A stretch of DNA of 6,700 nt, from the NCBI GenBank assembly GCA_020216575.1, contig JAIUYC010000216.1, positions 1 to 6,700 on the forward strand, read 5' to 3'. Positions 1-5,484 of this stretch are shown in pieces. Both the position numbers and the translations under genes were made by a program. Below the pieces are notes generated by a model that saw only the letters and a list, made by a program, of their open reading frames with translations, searched no databases and was not told where the DNA came from. Source of the stretch: Coleofasciculus sp. S288 (lineage in GTDB: Bacteria; Cyanobacteriota; Cyanobacteriia; Cyanobacteriales; Coleofasciculaceae). The stretch's first letter is position 1. Each line of letters begins with the position of its first letter.

Positions 1-2
1 CC

Positions 3-1859
3 GTGTTGGGAGAAAATGGTCAGCTTTTAGAGTGGCTTTATACTTACACCCTCAAAGGACAACTCGAACACCCCTTCGCTGAAGCTTGGCGAAATCGTAC
101 AGAAGTTCGTACTGTTCTGGAAAAATCCTCAAACCATCTGGTTGCACTGACTTCTCGCTCCGTCAATTTACAGGATAGGGAGCAAGCAACAGGCAACACG
201 GGTAACTCAGCACCGCAGCACCACCGCCATCAGATGATCAGAGAACTCTCCCAAGCCATTGTTTGGGAAGCTGAAGCAAAAACCTTGCAGTTCACGTTTG
301 TCAGTCCGAGTGCCGAACGACTTTTAGGCTATCCTGCCGACGAGTGGCTTTCCGATCCAGAGTTTTGGGTAAAGCTGATTCATCCGCAAGATCGGCTGTG
401 GGCTGTCTCGCTATGCCGCAAGAAAATGTTTCAGAGTCGAGATTATGAGCTGGAGTATCGCTGCATCACGGCAGATAACCGGGTGGTTTGGCTGCGCGAT
501 CGCGCTTGTGTCGTCCGGAACGAGCGAGGTAAGGTAGGCAAGCGACGTGGTCTGATGGTTGATATTACACTCGCCAAACAAGCGGAAGCAGAACTTCAAA
601 TCCGCCTGCGTCAGCAAGCCACCGTCGCACAGCTAGGGCAAACAGCGCTCTTGGGAACCGACATTTCGACTTTGATGAACGACAGTGTTTTTTTGGTTGC
701 CGAAACGCTGGCAGTCGAGTATTGCAAAATTTTAGAATTGCTTCCTAATGGCAATGCCCTGCGACTTCGGGCAGGGGTGGGTTGGCAAGCCGAGTTGGTG
801 GGGCATGCGATTATCGAAGCCAGTGATAACACCCAAGCCGGTTATACCCTACATACCCGTCAACCTGTGATTGTAGAAGACCTGAGTCGCGAAGCACGCT
901 TTCGAGGTTCGCCCTTGCTTCACGACCACAATATTGTTAGTGGGTTGAGCGTTGTTATTGAATCAGCATCCAAGAAAAAGCGTTTAAATAGCGATGAAGC
1001 TAACGTTCCCCATCGTCCCTTTGGGGTTTTGGGAGTTCACACGAGCCGACGAAAGGCATTTAGCCAGGGAGATATTGATTTTCTCCAAGCGGTTGCCAAC
1101 ATCCTGTCGGCTGCGATTGAGTGCCAGCGAGCGTATGAGGCTCTCGATGAAAGTACGGCACGCCTGTACCAAATCACGCAGGTGTTAGGAAAACGCAACT
1201 TAGAATTGGAGCAGTTTGCCTATGTCGCCTCTCACGATTTAAAAGCACCGCTGCGAGCGATCGCTAATTTATCTCAGTGGATAGAAGAAGATATCGCTGA
1301 CCAACTTAACGAAGAAAACCGACAGCAAATGCAATTGATGCGAGGGCGAGTTCACCGATTGGAAGCCCTGATTGAGGGTCTGTTGCAGTATTCTCGTGCC
1401 GGACGCTTCAACGTCAAACCAGAATCAGTGGATGTCGCCGTCTTATTGAGACAAATCATTGACAAACTCAAGCGGCCTGACCCTTTCACGATTGACATTG
1501 CCCCTGGTATGCCAACATTGGTCACGGATCGTTTGCGTCTCGAGCAAATTTTCAACCATCTCCTCGACAATGCCATCAAGCATCATCCCCGATCCAATGG
1601 AACTGTGAGAATCAGCGTCCGGGAACTGTCGGACGCTTACGAGTTTGCTGTGGCAGATGATGGGGCAGGAATTGCACCTCAATTTCAGGAACGAATATTT
1701 CTGATGTTTCAGACGCTGCAAGCCAGAGACACACTAGAGAGTACGGGAGTCGGGTTAGCGATCGCCAAAAAGATTGTCGAAAGCCAAGGCGGTATTATCC
1801 GATTGGAATCTCAAGAAGGTCAGGGGGCAACCTTTTACTTTACCTGGCCTAAGCAGTGA
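3..1859 (+). CDS. PAS-GAF sensor histidine kinase, probably 5'-partial
   Basis: Cytoplasmic two-component sensor kinase; it should autophosphorylate on His and pass the phosphate to a receiver Asp. Numbering from the GTG at position 3: an unrecognised N-terminal stretch (1-75), a PAS/PAC domain (about 77-195, ending in the usual 'VDIT' PAC edge), a GAF domain (about 208-378), then HisKA (about 400-468) with H-box SHDLKAP and phospho-acceptor His411. The HATPase_c domain (about 505-616) has N-box Asn523, G1 box DDGAGI (552-557), F-box FLMF (566-569) and G2 box GVGLA (582-586). I see no membrane segment. The frame is open to the window edge, so the GTG is only the first possible start visible and the gene probably begins upstream. 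The GAF domain lacks an obvious bilin-attachment Cys-His, so its ligand is unknown. It carries an extra basic stretch at about 321-338. No receiver gene follows directly. Its catalytic core closely matches that of the next kinase. Function is confident; the true start and the signal sensed are not. Confidence 0.93.
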   Translation: MLGENGQLLEWLYTYTLKGQLEHPFAEAWRNRTEVRTVLEKSSNHLVALTSRSVNLQDREQATGNTGNSAPQHHRHQMIRELSQAIVWEAEAKTLQFTFVSPSAERLLGYPADEWLSDPEFWVKLIHPQDRLWAVSLCRKKMFQSRDYELEYRCITADNRVVWLRDRACVVRNERGKVGKRRGLMVDITLAKQAEAELQIRLRQQATVAQLGQTALLGTDISTLMNDSVFLVAETLAVEYCKILELLPNGNALRLRAGVGWQAELVGHAIIEASDNTQAGYTLHTRQPVIVEDLSREARFRGSPLLHDHNIVSGLSVVIESASKKKRLNSDEANVPHRPFGVLGVHTSRRKAFSQGDIDFLQAVANILSAAIECQRAYEALDESTARLYQITQVLGKRNLELEQFAYVASHDLKAPLRAIANLSQWIEEDIADQLNEENRQQMQLMRGRVHRLEALIEGLLQYSRAGRFNVKPESVDVAVLLRQIIDKLKRPDPFTIDIAPGMPTLVTDRLRLEQIFNHLLDNAIKHHPRSNGTVRISVRELSDAYEFAVADDGAGIAPQFQERIFLMFQTLQARDTLESTGVGLAIAKKIVESQGGIIRLESQEGQGATFYFTWPKQ

Positions 1860-1863
1860 AGAG

Positions 1864-1899
1864 AGCAGGGGGAGCAGGGGGAGCAGGGGGAGCAGGGGG
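1864..1899 (+). repeat. Four perfect 9-bp tandem repeats (AGCAGGGGG)
   Basis: Four exact head-to-tail copies of AGCAGGGGG start four bases after the TGA of the upstream kinase and are followed by a partial AG. Short tandemly repeated sequences of this size are a known feature of filamentous cyanobacterial intergenic DNA. Each unit ends in five G, so the array has four G5 tracts separated by AGCA on the sense strand, which fits the G-quadruplex consensus. The units are far too short and lack spacers for a CRISPR array. Confidence 0.9.
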
Positions 1900-1998
1900 A
1901 GTTTTATGCTGCCATTCTAGATTAGGCATCATGAGGAAAAGCTCACAACGAAGGGATGAAAATCCTTCTCTCCTGTCCCTTGACTCCTTTACGATACA

Positions 1999-2058
1999 AG
2001 GGGCGGGTTTATTGGATTAATTGGTGGGAAAGTAGATACCTTGGTGAAACCCGCCCCT
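1999..2058. repeat. 12-bp inverted repeat, dispersed-repeat-like element
   Basis: The left arm AGGGGCGGGTTT (1999-2010) is an exact reverse complement of the right arm AAACCCGCCCCT (2047-2058), separated by 36 nt. From memory of cyanobacterial genomes, the end sequence GGGGCGGGTTT...AAACCCGCCCC is typical of small non-coding repeats found in many copies, possibly MITE-like. No transposase is encoded in the gap. ACA lies immediately outside both arms (1996-1998 and 2059-2061), which could be a target duplication or chance. No T-tract follows the right arm, so a Rho-independent terminator is unlikely. Confidence 0.75.
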
Positions 2059-2085
2059 ACAACTCCCAACTCCTGACTCCTGTAT

Positions 2086-2105
2086 AGACGCGACATGTCG
2101 CGTCT
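2086..2105. repeat. 20-bp perfect palindrome (AGACGCGACA/TGTCGCGTCT)
   Basis: AGACGCGACA is followed directly by its exact reverse complement. Pairing extends outward past one T-G position to TGTA/TACG, giving an imperfect palindrome over 2081-2110. It lies 44 bp before the start of the CHASE3 kinase. The form resembles the repeated GAGACGCGA...TCGCGTCTC palindromes scattered in Nostoc-type genomes, which makes a dispersed repeat more likely than a private operator. Its place in the 5' region still leaves a regulatory role possible. Confidence 0.75.
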
Positions 2106-2134
2106 GTACGCCCCCTGACTCCTATTTTCAAAAC

Positions 2135-2146
2135 AGGAAACCAGGA
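2135..2146 (+). promoter_or_regulatory. Ribosome-binding region of the CHASE3 kinase gene
   Basis: Two AGGA cores precede the ATG at 2150: one at 2135-2138 (11 nt spacing) and one at 2143-2146 (only 3 nt). Neither has ideal spacing. In frame, the codons back to a TGA at 2045 contain no ATG, GTG or TTG, so 2150 is the first available start. The outer AGG also forms the right edge of a near-palindrome at 2121-2137 (CCTATTTT, C, AAAACAGG, one mismatch). Confidence 0.5.
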
Positions 2147-2149
2147 ACT

Positions 2150-4711
2150 ATGAATGCCTCGAAAATTTCGCCAGCTTGGCACAAGCTCCGACCCGATTTT
2201 TCCGTTCGTTGGCGAGGCGCTTTAATTATTTCAATCCCGGCTATCTGTTGGTTCATTTCACTGTTTGCCCTGGCTGCACTGCGCTCTAAGATTGCATCGG
2301 TGCAAAAGCAGGAGCAACAAAGTCAGGAAATTCTCAACGAGACCTATCGCTTACTCAGAACGCTTGTCGAGGCTGAGACAGGCGTTCGCGGTTACATAAT
2401 TACCAGGCGTCCGGAATTTCTGAAATCGTATTCCGAGGCAAAAACCCTCTTACCCAATAACCTTAATTCCCTGAGCGCTAAGGTGCAACACATATCAGTA
2501 GGGCGTCAGCAATTCCAAAAAATTCCACCGCTGGTGCAGCAACGGCTCGTGCTTTTAGATCGGGTAGTCGAAACCAGTGATGCACAAGGAGTAACGGTCG
2601 TCGAGCCTGCATTGAGCCGCCTGTTGGTCGAGAGCAAGTCGATTATGGATAGCCTGCGCCAGGAAATTATGGAGTTTTCCGAGCAACAGGAGCGCTGGCA
2701 ACAAGAGCGTAAAGCCCAAGTGTTGTGGTGGCAGGAGTTGACGACTGCTGTGCAGTGGAGCGCTTTGGCGGTTGGTTTATTGGGATCGGGTGCGGCGTTG
2801 TACCTCTTTAATCAGTTAGACACAGAGCTCGTTGAGCGGGCAAGCCGCTTGCGAGAAGGGAATATTTACCTGCAAGCGGTTTTTGACAATGTCGTTGATG
2901 GAATTCTCATTCTCAACGAGCGCGGCTACATTCAAACGGCTAATGCGGCGGCTGTAGCAATTTTTGGTTATGAACTTGATGAAATCGCGGGCAAACACCT
3001 GCAACGGTTGATTGCGGAACCGTTTACTGATGACAGCGGCAAAGTGATGAGTCACTTTGTCGGAAAGAATCGAGACAAGCTAAGACTCCAGCAGGAGACA
3101 ATCGGACGGCACAAACAGGGCAAGACCTTCCCAATGGAGTATGCGATTAGCGAAATGCAGCTAGACAATGAGCGGTTGTTTATTGCGATCGCTCGCGACA
3201 TCACGGAGCGCAAGCAGTCGCAAGATATCTTGCTCAAACAAGCTCAGCTGTTGGATCTGGCAAATGATTCGATTATGGTACTCGATCTCAACGACAGGAT
3301 TACGTATTGGAATCAAGGAGCAAAACGGCTGTACGGCTTTTTCTCGAGAGAAGCTGTAGGGCAATGCATCCACGCTTTGCTAAAAACTGAATCTCCTCAA
3401 CCCCTTGAGAAAATCAAAAAGGCGGTGGTCAAACACGGCTACTGGCACGGAGAACTGGTACATTCTCGACGCGATGGTAGTCGCGTTACCGTTGCTAGCA
3501 GCTGGACGTTGCAGCGAGATGAGGCAGGGATTCCAGTGGCTTACCTGGAAATCAACCAAGACATTACCGAACGCAAGCAAGCGGAGGTAGCCCTGCAAAA
3601 AAGCGAAGAACTTTATCGCACCCTAGTTAAGAACTTCCCAAATGGAGCCGTGTTTTTGTTTGACCAAAACTTGCGATACAGCATCGCGGAAGGGACGGGA
3701 TTAGCAATGGTCAATCTGGAGAGTGAGGCACTTACAGGTAGGACGATTTGGGAGACATTGCCGCCCGAAACGGCTCAAATCCTAGAGCCAATTTATCGTG
3801 ATGCGCTCAGGGGTAAGGTTACGGTTACGGAAATTCCCTTTGCTGACCACCTCTACCGCATTTATGTTTTGCCTGTAAGCAACGAACGCGGAGAAGTTTT
3901 TGCTGGCATGGCGATGACACAGGATATCACCGAGAGTAAACAAGCAGAGGGCGCTTTGCGATCGCGTGCTGAGGAACTGGCGCGGATGACGGCGGTGCTG
4001 GCACAAACAACGGCGAGTTTGGAGAAGCGCAACACCGAACTCGACCAATTTGCCTATATTGTCTCCCATGATCTCAAAGCTCCCTTAAGAGCGATCGCTA
4101 ATCTTTCCCAATGGATTGAAGAAGACCTCGAGGCGCAGTTGACAGAAACCACTCGATACCAAATGGACTTGATGCGAAGTCGCGTCCATCGGATGGAAGC
4201 CTTGATTAACGGTCTGTTGCAGTATTCCCGTGTTGGACGTCTCCAGACTGAATTGGAATGGGTTGATGTTGGGGAATTACTGGCACAGGTGATTGACTCT
4301 TTAGCTCCACCACCCGAATTTACCATTACGGTGATGCCAAACATGCCAACCCTAATCACTGAACGATTACCCCTAGGACAGGTGTTCGCGAATTTGATTA
4401 GTAACGCGATTAAACACAATCCGCGCTCTGATGGACAAGTGACAATTTCAGTGAACGAACAAACTGACTTCTACGAATTTTTTGTCACTGATAATGGACC
4501 AGGTATTGAGCCAGTATTCCACGAAAAAGTTTTTCTAATGTTTCAAACCCTGCAACCTAGAGACAAAGTAGAAAACACGGGTGTTGGTTTGGCAATTGTT
4601 AAGAAAATTATCGAGGATAAAGGCGAAACGATTTCCTTAGACTCTCAGCTGGGTCAAGGAGCGACATTTCGTTTTACTTGGTCTAAGCAACCGATGACAG
4701 GGGAGTTCTAA
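2150..4711 (+). CDS. CHASE3-PAS-PAS-PAS membrane sensor histidine kinase
   Basis: Membrane-bound sensor kinase of 853 residues. A basic N-terminus precedes a first membrane helix (about 23-43). An extracytoplasmic CHASE3 sensor follows (about 44-201) with the family motif ETGVRGY at 76-82, then a second helix (about 202-220). Three PAS domains follow (about 238-355, 363-478 and 485-598), the first two ending in DITERK and the third in DITESK. HisKA (about 630-698) carries phospho-acceptor His640 in SHDLKAP. HATPase_c (about 735-846) has N-box Asn752, G1 box DNGPGI (781-786), F-box FLMF (795-798) and G2 box GVGLA (811-815). In the last glycine pair of the ATPase domain, Glu826 replaces the second Gly found in the upstream kinase. 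The gene stops two bases before a receiver gene, its probable partner. The CHASE3 ligand is not known for this type. Domain order and role are confident; the signal is not predictable. Confidence 0.96.
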   Translation: MNASKISPAWHKLRPDFSVRWRGALIISIPAICWFISLFALAALRSKIASVQKQEQQSQEILNETYRLLRTLVEAETGVRGYIITRRPEFLKSYSEAKTLLPNNLNSLSAKVQHISVGRQQFQKIPPLVQQRLVLLDRVVETSDAQGVTVVEPALSRLLVESKSIMDSLRQEIMEFSEQQERWQQERKAQVLWWQELTTAVQWSALAVGLLGSGAALYLFNQLDTELVERASRLREGNIYLQAVFDNVVDGILILNERGYIQTANAAAVAIFGYELDEIAGKHLQRLIAEPFTDDSGKVMSHFVGKNRDKLRLQQETIGRHKQGKTFPMEYAISEMQLDNERLFIAIARDITERKQSQDILLKQAQLLDLANDSIMVLDLNDRITYWNQGAKRLYGFFSREAVGQCIHALLKTESPQPLEKIKKAVVKHGYWHGELVHSRRDGSRVTVASSWTLQRDEAGIPVAYLEINQDITERKQAEVALQKSEELYRTLVKNFPNGAVFLFDQNLRYSIAEGTGLAMVNLESEALTGRTIWETLPPETAQILEPIYRDALRGKVTVTEIPFADHLYRIYVLPVSNERGEVFAGMAMTQDITESKQAEGALRSRAEELARMTAVLAQTTASLEKRNTELDQFAYIVSHDLKAPLRAIANLSQWIEEDLEAQLTETTRYQMDLMRSRVHRMEALINGLLQYSRVGRLQTELEWVDVGELLAQVIDSLAPPPEFTITVMPNMPTLITERLPLGQVFANLISNAIKHNPRSDGQVTISVNEQTDFYEFFVTDNGPGIEPVFHEKVFLMFQTLQPRDKVENTGVGLAIVKKIIEDKGETISLDSQLGQGATFRFTWSKQPMTGEF
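4699..4705 (+). promoter_or_regulatory. Shine-Dalgarno site for the receiver gene, inside the kinase end
   Basis: AGGGGAG ends 8 nt before the ATG at 4714 and lies in the last codons of the CHASE3 kinase. It supports 4714 as the start and fits translation of both genes from one mRNA. Confidence 0.6.
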
Positions 4712-4713
4712 GA

Positions 4714-5142
4714 ATGGACGACAAACAAATCAGCTTTTTACTGGTTGATGACGATGAAGTCGATGTCATGACCGTCAAACGAGCGTTTCGGAAAAACAAG
4801 ATCACGAATCCACTTTACGTGGCGACAAATGGTGTTGAGGCGTTAGCCCTATTGCGAGGCGATGCCATGCCAAAGCTGTTGCCCGGTCAGCGAAGACTGA
4901 TTTTGCTTGACCTAAATATGCCTAAAATGGGTGGGATTGAGTTTCTGCGGGAGTTAAGAGCTGACCCGGAACTCAGACTTTTGCCCGTGATCGTGCTGAC
5001 AACTTCTAATGAGGACAAAGATAAGGTAGAAGCTTACAATCTCAATGTCGCTGGGTATATTATCAAGCCGGTGACGTTCAATAAATTTGTGGAGGTCATG
5101 GCAACACTCAATAAATATTGGACGCTGAATGAATTGCCGTAG
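4714..5142 (+). CDS. Single-domain response regulator, Rcp1-like
   Basis: A stand-alone receiver of 142 residues with no output domain, the size and style of cyanobacterial Rcp1, the partner of the Cph1 phytochrome kinase. Visible active-site residues are the acidic cluster Asp12-Asp14, phospho-acceptor Asp66 in LLDLNMP (64-70), the switch Thr96 in VLTTS, and Lys118 in IIKPV. The loop between helix 2 and strand 3 (about 50-61) is longer than in CheY, as is common for Rcp1-type receivers. The start lies two bases after the kinase stop codon and has a good ribosome site, so kinase and receiver almost certainly form an operon. It probably takes phosphate from His640 of that kinase and acts by protein-protein contact, since it has no DNA-binding region. 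The gene symbol is left blank because true Rcp1 orthology would require a phytochrome partner, which is not seen here. Confidence 0.96.
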   Translation: MDDKQISFLLVDDDEVDVMTVKRAFRKNKITNPLYVATNGVEALALLRGDAMPKLLPGQRRLILLDLNMPKMGGIEFLRELRADPELRLLPVIVLTTSNEDKDKVEAYNLNVAGYIIKPVTFNKFVEVMATLNKYWTLNELP

Positions 5143-5484
5143 AGGAATTGGCAAAGCTTGATGAGATGGACACGATTAAACGGAAGGTGGGCATTGTCTG
5201 CTAAAACCCTATAGTTCAAATCCGGAGGGAATAGCAGGCAATGCCCACCCTACAGCTAGGTGCTATCTTATTCATGTCGCTCTACTTAACATTTCTAGAA
5301 AAGCTGAACCTAAAATCTCATTTATAGCCGATGGCACGGACTCACAAATCTTAAAAAATCTTTAAATTTTATAAAACAAAGAAAGAACCCGTCAACGTAT
5401 AGAGACGAAGCTGGAGGATAGTCTTCCAAAATGATAGTTAAGAGCGAACGGATAAGAGTTCCAGGCTGATGATAAGCACTACTT
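5143..5484. other. 342-nt intergenic region with repeat and AT-rich leader
   Basis: No convincing gene on either strand. The first half holds an 18-bp inverted repeat at 5186-5249. The second half is AT-rich, with a run at 5351-5375 that includes TATAAA (5370-5375), a possible -10 element; no good -35 hexamer lies 16-18 bp upstream, so the promoter is unproven. A 10-bp palindrome TTTCTAGAAA sits at 5292-5301. GGAGG at 5413-5417 precedes a 12-codon reading frame (5431-5469) that closes 15 nt before the next gene. The length of the gap and the repeat suggest that the next gene has its own promoter. Confidence 0.5.
5186..5249. repeat. 18-bp inverted repeat, dispersed-repeat-like element
   Basis: The left arm (5186-5203, GGTGGGCATTGTCTGCTA) pairs with the right arm (5232-5249, TAGCAGGCAATGCCCACC) at 17 Watson-Crick positions plus one G-T pair, with a 28-nt loop. 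The GGTGGGCATTG.../...CAATGCCCACC ends followed by CTAC resemble repeats common in cyanobacterial intergenic DNA (from memory, not searched). It lies 43 nt after the receiver's stop codon and could fold in the mRNA and protect or end the transcript. The right arm is followed by CTACAGC, not a T-run, so it is not a classical terminator. Confidence 0.75.

Larger units (their letters stand above)
1981..2123 (+). repeat. Three dispersed copies of TGACTCCT
   Basis: The octamer TGACTCCT occurs at 1981-1988, 2074-2081 and 2116-2123, the last two preceded by CC. Similar text (AACTCCCAACTCCTGACTCC, 2061-2080) surrounds the middle copy. The copies flank the two inverted-repeat elements of this gap. They look like degenerate short-repeat debris rather than binding sites, because their spacing is irregular (93 and 42 bp). 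Confidence 0.4.

Noticed and set aside
624..1136. GAF domain of the first kinase as a bilin-binding photoreceptor
   Set aside because: No Cys-His chromophore-attachment motif is present; the equivalent region reads LLHDHNIVSG, typical of non-bilin GAF domains.
1864..1899. CRISPR array
   Set aside because: Nine-base units directly abutting with no spacers, and no cas genes in the window.
1860..1925. In-frame continuation of the first kinase after its TGA, coding Glu-Gln-Gly repeats up to TAG
   Set aside because: The kinase already ends at the normal C-terminal edge of HATPase_c. The repeat keeps the frame only because its unit is 9 bp, and nothing suggests stop-codon read-through.
1931..2020. 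Short 29-codon frame starting at ATG 1931
   Set aside because: It runs into the left arm of the inverted repeat, has no good ribosome site and shows no recognisable features.
4054..4419. 121-codon open frame on the minus strand
   Set aside because: It lies wholly antisense to the conserved HisKA and HATPase_c regions of the CHASE3 kinase, and its translation has no recognisable domain.
5186..5260. Rho-independent terminator
   Set aside because: The hairpin is strong, but the loop is long and no T-rich tract follows the right arm.
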